Below, in pieces: positions 37,020-49,500 of a stretch of DNA of 64,000 bases (position 1 is the stretch's first letter; every line of letters begins with the position of its first letter). Source of the stretch: Methanobrevibacter sp. (GTDB taxonomy: Archaea; Methanobacteriota; Methanobacteria; Methanobacteriales; Methanobacteriaceae); the NCBI RefSeq assembly GCF_030539665.1, contig NZ_JAUNXR010000001.1, forward strand, positions 1-64,000, written 5' to 3'. The position numbers and the translations under genes are program-made. The notes beneath the pieces were generated by a model. That model made no database searches. It worked only from the letters and a program-made list of their open reading frames with translations, and was not told the DNA's origin.

Positions 37020-38369
37020 CTATAATTCTTTAGCAGAAATTGTTAAATTTCCTCCAAAATTGGGCATTGCAGCGACATGGGTATGGACATAGCTTGCAAG
37101 TGTATTTCTTTCCATAAAACCATCTTGGTTGTTGTAAGAGCCTTTTCCACGAAGAATTTTAAAAGCTAGCCGATTTTGAAGATTGTTTTTATCAACTAGA
37201 ACTTTTGAATAATGGAATTCATGACCATTTATAACTTCTCCTTTTTTAGAGATGATATTGTCTTGCTGAACTTCTGTAATTGTATATTTTAAAGCTTGAA
37301 CGCGGTCAGTTAAAATTGATTTGTAGGGATATACTCCAACCATATCATCACCATGGATTGATTTCATAAGATACATCAAGCCACCACATTCTGCAAATAT
37401 TGGCCGGTCATCTAAATGGAATTGTTTAATGTCTTTAAGCATAGTTTTATTGGCAGATAATTCTTTTGAGAATAATTCTGGATATCCCCCACCAATATAT
37501 ATTCCATCGACATCTGGAAGATGCTCATCTTTTAGTGGTGAGAAATATTCGATTTTTGCATTATTTGCCTCTATGGCTTCTATATTTTCCTTGTAATAAA
37601 AATTAAAAACCTCATCAAATGCAACTCCAATTTTAACCGGCTGTTTGTTAAGCTTGTTCCAAATCGGTTCTAGATTGGAATTGATTTTTGGAGCGCTTTT
37701 CATAATTTCAACAAGCCTGTCTAAATCGATATACTGTTTTATCATTTCAGACCAGTTGTCAATATGGTTGAGGGAGTTTTTCCTCTCAACTGCAGGAACA
37801 AGACCTAAATGGCGCTGATCAATAGTTATTTTCTCGTCACGTTTTATTCCACCAATTACCTCGACTCCAGTTATTTCCTCAATGGAACGCTTGGTTTTGA
37901 GATAATGATTCTTATTTTTCACCTTGTTTAAAATAACTCCTGCAATGTTAACTTCTTTATCCAATTCTCTAAATCCGATTACAAGCGCGGCGGCACTTTT
38001 AACAAGACTTCTGCTGTTTATGATTAGAATTACTGGAGCATTGAGTGCTTTTGCAACAGATGCTGTACTTCCAATATCATTAATAGAATCAATTCCTTCG
38101 TAAAGTCCGCGAACTCCTTCAATAACTGCCAAATCCTTATCTTCCATAGCTTTATTATAGGAATCTCTAATTTGTGAAGGGCTCATAAAAAAAGAATCAA
38201 GATTTCTGGAAGTATTTCCAGTAGCTAATGTATGATAGGATGGATCAATGTAGTCTGGACCTACTTTAAAAGGTTGAACGTTGTATTTTTCGCTAAGTGC
38301 TTTCATAATTCCTGTTGAAATTGTAGTTTTTCCAACAGCACTTCCGGTTCCTGCTAATATAACTCGCAT
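37020..38369 (-). CDS. cbiA: Cobyrinate / Ni-sirohydrochlorin a,c-diamide synthase
   Basis: A 449-residue amidotransferase. The N-terminal P-loop [16 protein letters not shown] (about 6-21) and [18 protein letters not shown], and the C-terminal class I glutaminase nucleophile in [10 protein letters not shown] (about residue 330), define CbiA/CobB. In methanogens the same family includes CfbB, which amidates Ni-sirohydrochlorin for coenzyme F430; the sequence alone does not let me choose, so the symbol cbiA is provisional. The C-terminal [10 protein letters not shown] is typical. The ATG has no strong ribosome binding site; TATA-like sequence (TATATATTATT) lies within 20 bases. A membrane protein gene follows. 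Confidence 0.9.
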   Translation of the reverse strand: MRVILAGTGSAVGKTTISTGIMKALSEKYNVQPFKVGPDYIDPSYHTLATGNTSRNLDSFFMSPSQIRDSYNKAMEDKDLAVIEGVRGLYEGIDSINDIGSTASVAKALNAPVILIINSRSLVKSAAALVIGFRELDKEVNIAGVILNKVKNKNHYLKTKRSIEEITGVEVIGGIKRDEKITIDQRHLGLVPAVERKNSLNHIDNWSEMIKQYIDLDRLVEIMKSAPKINSNLEPIWNKLNKQPVKIGVAFDEVFNFYYKENIEAIEANNAKIEYFSPLKDEHLPDVDGIYIGGGYPELFSKELSANKTMLKDIKQFHLDDRPIFAECGGLMYLMKSIHGDDMVGVYPYKSILTDRVQALKYTITEVQQDNIISKKGEVINGHEFHYSKVLVDKNNLQNRLAFKILRGKGSYNNQDGFMERNTLASYVHTHVAAMPNFGGNLTISAKEL

Positions 38370-38659
38370 ATTATTTCATATTTCAATAATAATATATATT
38401 ATTTTATAAAGCCAATATTTATTTCAAAATCCGTTTCTCCTCAATGTTTTTTATTTTATGAATGTTTTGTTATCCATTTACTTGATTTTAAATAAAATTT
38501 TTTGACAATTTAGAATATTTTAAATTTTTTTTTAAACATTTGTTGATTTATATAATATTTTTTTAAATAATGGATATTTTTATATACTTTTCACGACAAA
38601 ATATTTTTAAGATGAAGTGTTTGTTTTTACTTTATCTTTTATCTTATTGGAGGATAATA
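38370..38659. other. AT-rich gap with adhesin promoter
   Basis: These 290 bases separate the divergent cbiA and adhesin genes and contain no convincing gene. TATA-like TTTATATAATA near 38548 and TTTTATATACTTTT near 38578 could drive the adhesin. An in-frame ATG at 38570 would add 30 residues before the signal peptide, but it has no ribosome binding site and would bury the signal sequence. Confidence 0.4.
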
Positions 38660-41539
38660 ATGAATAAAAAGTTATTGGCATTATTTATTGTCTTAGTTTG
38701 TGCTTTTTCCATATCTGCCGTTTCAGCAGAAGATGGTGGCTCATTCACTAATCTTAATTCTACTATTTCAGAAGCTGAAAATACTGTAGATTTGGATGTG
38801 GATTATGTTAGGGAAAGCACTGATTTAAACTCTGCAATTGATATTACAAAAAATATTGTAATTAATGGTAATGGAAAAACAATTGATGGTAATAATAAGG
38901 GACCTATATTTAAAGTCGGCACTGGCGTAACTGTAACTATCAATGATCTTACTTTCATTAACGGTAATGGTGATTATGGTGGTGCAATTTCAAATTATGG
39001 GACTTTAATATTAAACAATTGTAAATTTGAGAATAATACTGCAACTTATAGGGGTGGAGCAGTTTACAGTGAAGGCGTTTTAATCGTAAGTGATTCAATT
39101 TTTGATAACAACAATATTACAACACGTAATGTTAACAATGATTATGGTGGAGCAGCTATTGCCAATATGGGAGGAGTATTAACAATGAAAAACACCAAAG
39201 TTCTCAATCATATTGGAGATTATGTTGAACGTGATAGTACTGCTGCTTACAAAGGAGATTTAATAGTTGGTGCTGTTCTTACCACAGGTACCACTATCAT
39301 CGAAAATTCCAGGTTTGAAAATAACAAAGGTTGTTATGGTGGAGCAATCACTTCATTTGCACCTAACTACGATACAACCAAGCCGATTGACGTAACTATT
39401 ACTGGTACAGTATTTTTAAACAATACAGCTTATAATGGTGGAGCAATCGATGCAATGATTACCAATTTAAATGTTATGGGCTGTTACTTTGTTGACAATG
39501 TCGCTACTGGTGTTGGGGATACTTCGATCAATAGCGGTGGTGGTGCAATTGCAGCACACTATAAAAATACTACAGCTAGACTCATGGGAGATCTTTTCTA
39601 CAACAATGTTGCTAAAGGAAGTGGAGGGGCTCTTATACTTCAGGCTGGAGATAAAATAGTTTCAAACTGTGTATTTGTTAACAATACTGCTGACGTTCAA
39701 GGGGGGGGAGCTGCCTTATTGAAACCTCTTCCAAATGGACCTAACTCTAATGTAACTTTCGATGGATGTACATTTATTGATAATGAAGCTCCAAAATTCT
39801 CAGACATTGCAGTTGAAGGTGGAGAAAAATTAATTTTAAAAAATAATTTAGCAAATGATAAAGGTATTGAAGTTGACGGTGCTGAAATGGATAATGTTAC
39901 CTACATTACTGAAACTAAGGTCAATGATGAAGTAAGCATTGTTGACGGTAAAATATTCATCACAGGTACTGTTAGCCCTACAGCAAATGGTAATGTTACT
40001 ATAATTCTTACTAATAAGGCTGATTCTTCCGTAATTAATAAAAAAGGAAAAGTTGAAGACGGTAAATTCTCTGTTGATGTTGGTGAAATCGCTGAAGGAG
40101 ATTATGAAGTTAAAGCAGAATTTGAACAAAATGAAAGATATTTCAATTCTAAAGATTCAACCAATATTACAATTAACAAAATACCTGTTAACTTAAAAGC
40201 TGATGATGTAGTGAAATACTATAAGAATGGCACTCAATTATCAGTCAGTTTAACAGATGATGAAGGAAATGTTTTAGCTAATCAGGAAATCACTGTCACT
40301 ATTGACGGTCAGGAATTCACTGTTTCTACTGATTCCAATGGTATCGCTACTATTGATCTTGATATGGTTCCTGGAGATTACGTTGCAGAAATAGCTTATG
40401 CCGGTAAGGAAGCTTACAATGCAGCTGAAACTTCTGTCAATGTTCAAATTTTACCTACTATCGTTGCACCGGACATTGACATGTTCTATAAGGATGGCAC
40501 TAAGTATGAAGTTACTCTTTTAGATGAACAGGGTAATCCTATTGCAAATAAAATCGTTACTGTGACTATCAACAGTCCGAGATTCAAAAATCCTGTGTCA
40601 TATGACAGAACTACTGATTCCAATGGTGTAGCTAGCTTGCCTATTAATTTAAGTCCAGGTGAATATACCATCACTGCGAAGTATGGTGATGATTCCGTAG
40701 AAAGTACTGTTAAAATTGATCCTATGACTTATAAACTGTCATCCAATGACATTGACATGTTCTATAAGGATGGTACCAAGTATGAAGTGACTCTTGTGGA
40801 TGCTAAAGGAAATCCTGCAGCTGGTGAAACCGTATCATTAATTCTCAATGGTAAATCTTTTAAAAACCTTAAGTATGATAGGGTGACCGATTCCAATGGT
40901 GTAGCTAGCTTGCCTATTAACTTGGCTATTGGTCAATACACCATTACTGCAAAATACGGTTCAGAAGAAGTTACAACCACTGTAAATGTTTTACAAAAAC
41001 AATGCAACTTGGTTGGAAATGATCTGGTTAAGTACTTCAAGAATGGCACTCAATACACCGTAAAACTTTTAGATGAAGATGGCAATCCTGCAGTTGGTAA
41101 AACAGTATCTGTTACTCTTGTGGGTCAAAACATGAAATCAGTTACTTATAATATCCGTACTGATTCAAACGGTATTGCTACCTTACCTATCAATTTAGTT
41201 GCCGGTCAATACACCATCACTGCAAAATATGAGTCTGTAAGTGTTACAAATAAAATCACTGTTTTGCCGGTATTGACTACTGAAAATCTTGTTGTTTCTG
41301 TAGGTCAATCTGCTGATTTCATCGCTAAGGTTGTAGATGAGCAAGGTAATCCTGTATCAGGTGTAAAAGTAGCATTCACCATCAAGTTCCCATCAAAATC
41401 AGTTACTTACTATAAAATCACCGATTCAAACGGGGTAGCCAAATTGCCTATCAAGTTAGCTCAAGGAACCTACACTGTTAACTTAAGCCTTGACAACGGT
41501 GCAAAAGCTACAGGTATAGTAAGCGTAATCAAGCAATAA
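38660..41539 (+). CDS. Adhesin-like protein A (beta-helix + Ig-like repeats)
   Basis: About 959 residues from the ATG at 38660, which has GGAGGA at 5-6 bases spacing. The signal peptide is MNKKLLALFIVLVCAFSISA-VSA (23 residues). A right-handed beta-helix follows (about 60-410; NNTAxxxGGAI rungs), then about six Ig-like domains (about 412-959). Most of these open with the motif YYKNGTQ or FYKDGTKYEV and contain DSNGVASLPINL. There is no C-terminal membrane segment or sorting signal, unlike the 3367-residue adhesin. The last domain (SVTYYKITDSNGVAKLPIKL) is shared with both downstream paralogues. A run of eight Gs at 39701-39708 lies in the helix region. Presumed surface adhesin; ligand unknown. 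Confidence 0.9.
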   Translation: MNKKLLALFIVLVCAFSISAVSAEDGGSFTNLNSTISEAENTVDLDVDYVRESTDLNSAIDITKNIVINGNGKTIDGNNKGPIFKVGTGVTVTINDLTFINGNGDYGGAISNYGTLILNNCKFENNTATYRGGAVYSEGVLIVSDSIFDNNNITTRNVNNDYGGAAIANMGGVLTMKNTKVLNHIGDYVERDSTAAYKGDLIVGAVLTTGTTIIENSRFENNKGCYGGAITSFAPNYDTTKPIDVTITGTVFLNNTAYNGGAIDAMITNLNVMGCYFVDNVATGVGDTSINSGGGAIAAHYKNTTARLMGDLFYNNVAKGSGGALILQAGDKIVSNCVFVNNTADVQGGGAALLKPLPNGPNSNVTFDGCTFIDNEAPKFSDIAVEGGEKLILKNNLANDKGIEVDGAEMDNVTYITETKVNDEVSIVDGKIFITGTVSPTANGNVTIILTNKADSSVINKKGKVEDGKFSVDVGEIAEGDYEVKAEFEQNERYFNSKDSTNITINKIPVNLKADDVVKYYKNGTQLSVSLTDDEGNVLANQEITVTIDGQEFTVSTDSNGIATIDLDMVPGDYVAEIAYAGKEAYNAAETSVNVQILPTIVAPDIDMFYKDGTKYEVTLLDEQGNPIANKIVTVTINSPRFKNPVSYDRTTDSNGVASLPINLSPGEYTITAKYGDDSVESTVKIDPMTYKLSSNDIDMFYKDGTKYEVTLVDAKGNPAAGETVSLILNGKSFKNLKYDRVTDSNGVASLPINLAIGQYTITAKYGSEEVTTTVNVLQKQCNLVGNDLVKYFKNGTQYTVKLLDEDGNPAVGKTVSVTLVGQNMKSVTYNIRTDSNGIATLPINLVAGQYTITAKYESVSVTNKITVLPVLTTENLVVSVGQSADFIAKVVDEQGNPVSGVKVAFTIKFPSKSVTYYKITDSNGVAKLPIKLAQGTYTVNLSLDNGAKATGIVSVIKQ
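39701..39708 (+). repeat. G8 homopolymer in adhesin A
   Basis: Eight consecutive guanines encode part of VQGGGAALL in an otherwise very AT-rich gene. A gain or loss of one G would shift the frame about 347 codons into the protein. Confidence 0.85.
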
Positions 41540-41547
41540 AATTTTTT

Positions 41548-41585
41548 CAAGATTGGGATTCAATTCCCTAATCTTATTCATTTTT
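41548..41585 (+). terminator. Terminator after adhesin A
   Basis: Stem AAGATT-GGGA / TCCC-T-AATCTT (41548-41557 and 41564-41574, one bulged T, 6-nt loop) followed by ATTCATTTTTT. Confidence 0.65.
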
Positions 41586-41779
41586 TAAAAAACAGCTATT
41601 TTTATTAGGATTTTTCATTGTAGTTTCAGTAGTATATTGCATTGAATTTCAATAATTGTTCTTGTGTATAACTTATGTTTTAGTAGTTTTAGAAATGTTT
41701 ATATTGGTGAGTTAACATATCTATTTCTTGAGGTATAGTTTTTCTATATCTTGGTTTATTTCATTCATGGAGGAAAATA

Positions 41780-44700
41780 ATGAACAAAAAGATAATTGTA
41801 TTATTAATGATATTAAATGCGCTTTATCTATCTCCGCTGTTTCTGCAGACGACGGAGCTGCTACTACTGTAGCTAATTATACAGACCTTCAAACCACAAT
41901 CGATGATGCTTCTACTGGTGGTTCTATTGATCTATCATCAGATTATAATAGAAACGTCACATTAAAAGATACATGGGTTAACATTACTAAAAATATAACT
42001 ATTAATGGTAACAATCATGTAATTGATGGAAAAGAGGGTTATGTATTTGATATTTCAAAAAATGTAGTAGTAACTATTAATAATGTTACTTTTATTAATA
42101 GTATAAGGCCTATTGATAACTCAGGTAACGTTATTTTAAACAATTGTACTTTCATTAAGAATAATGGTGCTGTCAACTGTTATGCTGGAAGTACTTTGGA
42201 AGTAAATGACTGTAACTTTATTAATAATACAAGAACTTCAAAAACTGCAATGGGTGGAGCAATATCCGCTACCAATGCAGTAGTCAAAATTAATGGTTCT
42301 AAATTTATTAACAACTCTGCTGTAAACAGTGCAGATGACAATGGATTTGCATTTGGTGGTGCTGTATTTGTTCAAGGTGGAGGAAATTTAACTGTTGTTA
42401 ATACTGAATTCACTACTAACAAAGCAAACAGTAAAAACAATAATGCTCAAGGTGGAGCTATTTTCGCATGGAACAATGTTGAATCTGTTTCTGTTGAAAA
42501 TTGTACATTCACCGGTAACTCTGCTGTAAACGGTGGAGCTATCTACACCGACAATAATACTGAGCTTACTGTAAAAGGTTCAAACTTTACTGGTAACTCT
42601 GCTATTGATGATACCGTTGTAGGTTCCGGTGGAGCAATATTCTCTGAAGGCAATCTTAATGTTGATAATTCTACTTTTGTAGGTAATAACGCAACTAACG
42701 GTGGAGCTATTTATGCAGCTGCTACTTCAAATAAAACTGTAACTGTCAAAGATTCTGAATTTAGTAAAAACACCGCAACTCATACTGACGATGCAAAAGG
42801 TGGAGAAGGTGGAGCTATTTTATTAATTGGTTCTATTGACGCTTCTGTATCCGGTTGTACCTTTGAAGACAATAAGGCTAAGTTTAATGGTGCAGATATT
42901 AACAATCAAGCTACTAATTTAGCTGTTACTGATTCTTCATTTGCTAATGGTGTTGCTAGTAAAGGTGGAGCTATTTTCACTAATACTACTGTGATTGTTG
43001 ATAATTCTACTTTTACCAATAGTGCAAGACCTGTCTACAACATGGGAACTGCAACTTTAAATAACAGTACTTTTACCAATAATAAAGGAGCTATTTCTAG
43101 TTTATCTGGAAGTACCTTAGAAGTAAATGACTGTAACTTCATTAATAACACTAGAGCTTCAAGCTATGCAATGGGTGGTGCAATATATGCTACCAATGCA
43201 GCAGTTAAAGTTAATGGTTCTAAATTTATTAACAACTCTGCTGTAAACAGTGCAGATGACAATGGATTTGCATTTGGTGGTGCTGTATTTGTTCAAGGTG
43301 GAGGAAATTTAACTGTTGTTAATACTGAATTCACTACTAACAAAGCAAACAGTAAAAACAATAATGCTCAAGGTGGAGCTATTTTCGCATGGAACAATGT
43401 TGAATCTGTTTCTGTTGAAAATTGTACATTCACCGGTAACTCTGCTGTAAACGGTGGAGCTATCTACACCGACAATAATACTGAGCTTACTGTAAAAGGT
43501 TCAAACTTTACTGGTAACTCTGCTATTGATGATACCGTTGTAGGTTCCGGTGGAGCAATATTCTCTGAAGGCAATCTTAATGTTGATAATTCTACTTTTG
43601 TAGGTAATAACGCAACTAACGGTGGAGCTATTTATGCAGCTGCTACTTCAAATAAAACTGTAACTGTCAAAGATTCTGAATTTAGTAAAAACACCGCAAC
43701 TCATACTGACGATGCAAAAGGTGGAGAAGGTGGAGCTATTTTATTAATTGGTTCTATTGACGCTTCTGTATCCGGTTGTACCTTTGAAGACAATAAGGCT
43801 AAGTTTAATGGTGCAGATATTAACAATCAAGCTACTAATTTAGCTGTTACTGATTCTTCATTTGCTAATGGTGTTGCTAGTAAAGGTGGAGCTATTTTCA
43901 CTAATACTACTGTGATTGTTGATAATTCTACTTTTACCAATAGTGCAAGACCTGTCTACAACATGGGAACTGCAACTTTAAATAACAGTACTTTTACCAA
44001 TAATAAAGGAGCTATTTCTAGTTTATCTGGAAGTACCTTAGAAGTAAATGACTGTAACTTCATTAATAACACTAGAGCTTCAAGCTATGCAATGGGTGGT
44101 GCAATATATGCTACCAATGCAGCAGTTAAAGTTAATGGTTCTAAATTTATTAACAACTCTGCTGTAAACAGTGCAGATGACAATGGATTTGCATTTGGTG
44201 GTGCTGTATTTGTTCAAGGTGGAGGAAATTTAACTGTTGTTAATACTGAATTCACTACTAACAAAGCAAACAGTAAAAACAATAATGCTCAAGGTGGAGC
44301 TATTTTCGCATGGAACAATGTTGAATCTGTTTCTGTTGAAAATTGTACATTCACCGGTAACTCTGCTGTAAACGGTGGAGCTATCTACACCGACAATAAT
44401 ACTGAGCTTACTGTAAAAGGTTCAAACTTTACTGGTAACTCTGCTATTGATGATACCGTTGTAGGTTCCGGTGGAGCAATATTCTCTGAAGGCAATCTTA
44501 ATGTTGATAATTCTACTTTTGTAGGTAATAACGCAACTAACGGTGGAGCTATTTATGCAGCTGCTACTTCAAATAAAACTGTAACTGTCAAAGATTCTGA
44601 ATTTAGTAAAAACACCGCAACTCATACTGACGATGCAAAAGGTGGAGAAGGTGGAGCTATCTTATTAATAGGTTCAATTGACGCTTCCGTATCCGGATGT

Positions 44701-46428
44701 ACCTTTGAAGACAACACAGCAAAATATTATGGTGGAGCCATTAACAATCAGGCTACTAATTTAGCTGTTGATGGTACTGCATTTGAAAATAACGCTGCAG
44801 GTGTAAGTGGTGGTGCTATTTACAATAATGAAACTTTAAATGTCGATGACTCTACATTTAAAGACAACTCTGCTACTAATTATGGTGGTGCAATCTACAC
44901 AGGTAAATACACTAAAGTTTCCAATTCTGAATTTATAGGAAATCAAGCAGATAATGGTAGTGTAATTTACAGTTATCCTGATCCTGCAGTATTAGTATTG
45001 GATAATGTTGTTGCTGATGATAAAGGAATTTATGACAATGGTACTTACAATGTAGAAAACGTTACTTACATTACTGAAACTACCATTGACAACGATTCAG
45101 CTATCATTGCTAACAATGTAGTTATTTCCGGTACTGTAAGTCCTACTGCAAACGGTGATATTACTGTAACCATTATTGATGAAGATGGTACTGTTGTTGC
45201 AACCCAAGACGGTACTGTAACTGATGGAGAATACTCTGTAGACTTCGGTTCAATTAAACCAGGAAATTACACAGTAAAAGCAGAATTCAAGGAAAATGAT
45301 GAATATCTTGCTTCTGAAGCTTCTGCAGATATTGAAGTTTTACCAAGTATGATTGCTAGCGATATTGAAATGATTTACAAAGACGGTACTAAATATAATG
45401 TAACCGTTTTAGATAAGGATGGTAATCCTGCTGCTGGTGAAAACGTAACTGTAAGTCTTGATGGTAAATACTTCAAAAACCTTACATACACCATTACAAC
45501 TGATGAAAACGGTGTAGCATACTTACCTATTAACTTAATAGCTGGTGAATACAACATCACTGCTACTCGTGGTAATGAATCAGTTACAACCAGTATCAAT
45601 GTACTTCCTGCAACAAATAGTTTAGTAAACAACAGCGATATTGTAATGTACTACAAAAACGGTACTAAATACAGTGTAGCTCTTGTAAATGCTAAAGGAA
45701 CTCCTGTTGCTGGCGAAACAGTATCTTTAATCCTTAATGGTAAATACTTCAAAGACCTTAAATATGATAGGATAACTGATGAAGAAGGTATGGTTTACTT
45801 ACCAATCAATTTAGCTGTTGGTCAATACACCATCACTGCTAAATATGGTTCAGAAGCTGTAACTAACTCCATTACTGTTTTAGCAAAACAATACAATTTA
45901 ATTGGAAACGATCTTGTAAAATACTTCAAAAACGGTACTCAATACACTGTAAAACTTTTAGATGAACAAGGTAATCCTGCAGCTGGTGAAACTGTAGCTC
46001 TTACTATCACCGGTAAAAACTTTAAAACAGTTACTTATAATGTAGTTACTGATGAAAATGGTGTTGCAACTTTAACTATTAATTTAGCACCAGGTCAATA
46101 TAGTATAACTGCTAAATATGGTGCTGTAAGTACTACTAACACAGTTACTGTTTTACCTGTATTATCTACTGAAAGTATTATAATATTAGTAGGTGAACCT
46201 GCTGATTTCGTTGCAAACGTTGTAGACGAACAAGGTAGTCCTGCAGCTAATCAAAAAGTAGCATTCACTATTAAATTCCCATCCAAAACAGTTACTTATT
46301 ATAAAGTCACTGATGAAAATGGTGTAGCTAAATTACCTATTAATTTAGCTAAAGGTACTTACACTGTTAACGTAAGTCTTGAAAATGGTGCAAAAGCTAC
46401 TGGTACTGTAAAAGTAATTAAACAATAA
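41780..46428 (+). pseudogene. Adhesin-like protein B, frameshifted in the signal peptide
   Basis: The translation start matching its paralogues is ATG 41780, with GGAGGA 5 bases upstream. That frame gives MNKKIIVLLMILN, then runs into a stop codon at 41870-41872. The rest of the signal peptide (CALSISAVSADDG) and the whole remaining protein lie in the frame of 41728/41767. One base is missing near 41813-41818 relative to both neighbours. Downstream, about 1535 codons are open: a beta-helix with a 307-residue tandem repeat (about 42290-44660), then about five Ig-like domains ending like its neighbours. Translation from ATG 41767 would give MEENNEQKDNCIIN... without a hydrophobic core. It could be an inactive phase, a recent pseudogene, recoding, or a sequencing error. 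Confidence 0.8.
42290..44660 (+). repeat. 921-bp tandem repeat array (about 2.6 copies)
   Basis: Sequence from 42290 to 43739 recurs at 43211-44660 with an offset of exactly 921 bp (307 codons); I found no difference in the parts I compared. The reading frame is kept. It encodes the beta-helix rungs containing FGGAVFVQGGGNLTVVN and SGGAIFSEGNLNVDN. The left edge is at 42289/43210 and the right edge at 43740/44661, where the copies begin to differ. Confidence 0.9.
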
Positions 46429-46437
46429 ATTTAGTTG

Positions 46438-46480
46438 AGATTTGAGAATTCTATTCTCTTATCTTCTTTTTTCTTTTTTT
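46438..46480 (+). terminator. Terminator after adhesin B
   Basis: Stem AGAT-TT-GAGAAT / ATTCTC-TT-ATCT (46438-46449 and 46453-46464) with a TCT loop, followed by a C/T-rich tract CTTTTTTCTTTTTTT. Confidence 0.7.
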
Positions 46481-46572
46481 AAAATAAATTATCAATTTCC
46501 TCATTTTCGTATCAAATATTTATATATCTTAATGCATAATATAAAAAAAGATATTTTACATGGAGGAGAATG

Positions 46573-49500
46573 ATGATAAAAAAGGTAATGGTTTTATTAA
46601 CTATCTTAATTTTTGTATTTTCTGTCTCTGCTATTTCAGCAGAAGATAATAATGATTTGAATTATTCAGACCTTCAATCCTCAATTGATCAATCTGGTGA
46701 TTCTATAGATTTAACATCAGATTACACAAGGGCTGAAGGTGAAAAATGGGTTACCATCAATAAGAACATTACAATCAATGGTAATGACCATACAATTGAT
46801 GGAAATGGGTATTATGTATTTGACATTCCAAAGAATACAGTTGTAATTTTTAATAACATTAAATTTATTAACAGCTTAAGGCCTATTGACAATGCAGGAA
46901 CCGTTATATTGAATGATTGTACTTTCAATGACAATAATGGTGCCGTTAACTGTTATGCTGGAAGTACTTTGGAAATCAATAATTGTATTTTTACCAACAA
47001 TGGTAGGGTAGCTACTAATGCAATGGGTGGTGCCATCAGTATTACTAATGCCAAAGTTACAATTTCCAATTCACAATTCACCAACAACGTTGTAAACTAC
47101 AATGGAACCAATCCGGATTATAATTCAGGTTTTGGTTTTGGTGGTGCAATTTTTGCTAAAGGCTCAAATTCCATTTTAGATATAGATAATTCCAATTTCA
47201 ATGATAATTTTGCATATGCAAACAACAATAACTCAAAAGGTGGAGCTATTATGTTGTATGATGGAGCAAAATTATCTCTAAAGAATTCAAATTTCAATGG
47301 GAATGTTGCAGTTGATGGTGGTGCAATTTACGTTGCTCCAAATTCAGTTTTAACTGTAAACGATACTCATTTTCAAGACAATAGCGCTATAAATTCAGAT
47401 ATTAATAAAGGAGGGGCAATTTGTAGTGAAGGATCAGTGGACATTGATAACTCTCTTTTTATGGGCAATGAGGCTGTAAAAGGAGGTGCTATATATGCAA
47501 CAAATGGAAACATTAATATTTCCGCAACTGGATTTGATAGCAATTCTGGAAATGAAAATGTTAATGAGGCATTTGGTGGTGCAATATGTTTGGATTCTAA
47601 TGTTGTGGCCAATATAAATGATTGTTCTTTCCTTGTAAATTCCGCTAACAATGGTGGGGCCATATTTGCAGGCAGCAATAATAATGTCAACATTTCTAAA
47701 AATTCATTCTTAAGCAATTCCGCTAACAATGGAGGGGATTCTTTATTGGGTGGTGCGATCTGTTTAGGTGAAGATAATAATGTGACAGTTGCCGATTCTA
47801 CATTTAGATTCAATAACGCTGGAGCTTATGGAGGAGCTATTTTCAATGAAGGAAATCTAACCCTTATCAATTCCACATTCATAAGAAATAATGCTGGTGT
47901 TGAAGGAAGCATATTCTCCTACGGCTCCAATTCTGAGTTAAATTTGCATAATGTAACTGCAGACGCTAAAAACATAGTCAACAATTATAATAATGTAACA
48001 GAAAACGTGACTTTTATAACAAAGACAGCTATTGACGGCATTTCTGAAAATTCTGCCAATGAAATAATTGTTAATGGTACTGTAAGTCCTACTGCAACTG
48101 GTAATTTAACTATTGAACTTACTAACATGGAGACAGGTGAAATTATAAATGATGTTGGTACTGTTGATAATGGGCAATTTACAGTTAATTTAGGCCAAAT
48201 CACTGCTGGAAACTATAGTATTGTTGTTAAATTTGATGAGAATAGGAATTATACCTCTTCTCAAGCAAAAAGCAGTTTTACAATAACTGGTGTTCCTGTG
48301 GAATTAGAATCATCAGATGTTGTCAAATATTATAACAACGGAACTCAATTGGCCGTTAATTTGACTAATGAAAATGGTGTTCCAATAGCTAATCAAACAA
48401 TTGTATTGACTGTTGACGGTATGGATTATTCAAATATTACAAATTCCAATGGTACTGCAAAATTCGATCTTAATATGGGTCCTGGAAATTACACAGGCGA
48501 AATCTCTTATTATGGCAGTGGAATTTATGAACCTGCAAACATTACTGTAAATATTGAAATATTGTCTAGAATCATTGCAAATGACATTAACATGATGTAT
48601 AAAGATGGTACAAGATATAATGTCACAGTCTTAGATGAACAGGGAAATGTTATTGCTGGCGAAACCGTAACCGTAATTCTCAATGGCCAGTACTTCAAAA
48701 ATCTTACATATTCCATTAATGCAAATGAAAATGGTGTTGCTAGCTTGCCTATTAATCTGGCTCCTGGAAACTATGAGATAACTGCAGTATATGATAATAA
48801 TTCAATTACAACAAACATAACTGTAAATCCTATGAGCTATGATTTAGTAAACAATAGTGACATTGTAATGTATTATAAAAACGGCACTCAATATATGGTA
48901 ACTCTTGTTGACGCATATGGAAACCCTGTTGCCAATGCCGCAGTATCTGTGATTCTCAATGGTCAATATTTCCACAATCTTAAGTACAGCAGGATAACTA
49001 ATGCTGATGGTGTTGCTAGCTTACCTATTAATTTGGCTCCTGGAAACTATGAAATAACTGCTGTCTACGGTTCTGTTCAGTCCACAAGCACAGTAACAGT
49101 ATTGGAACGTAAGGACAGTTTGATGGCTGACAATATTGTAAAATACTATAGGAATGGCACTCAATATACTGTAAAGCTATTGGATGGAAATGGAAATCCT
49201 TTAGCAAATCAGGTTATCACATTAACTCTCAATGGTCAAAACTTTAAAAACGTTAATTACAATGTGTTAACCGATGAAAATGGTGTTGCAAGCTTAACAA
49301 TTAATCTGTTGGCTGGAGAGTATACCATTAGTGCCAAGTATGGTTCAGCTTCTATTACAACCGGCATTACTGTTTTGCCTGTTTTGGTAGCTAACAATTT
49401 AGTTAAAGCATATGGCAAACCTGCAAGTTTCACAGCTAGTATTGTTGATGGTCAGGGCATGCCGCTTCCTGGCGAGAAACTCACTTTCTCCATTAAATTC

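Noticed and set aside
38570-38659. Upstream ATG extending adhesin A by 30 residues
   Set aside because: No ribosome binding site, and the standard signal peptide starts at 38660 after GGAGGA, as in the paralogues.
41728-41779. Upstream GTG/ATG-type start for adhesin B in the long frame
   Set aside because: It gives a soluble, charged N-terminus without a signal sequence; the neighbours show the true start at 41780 in another frame.
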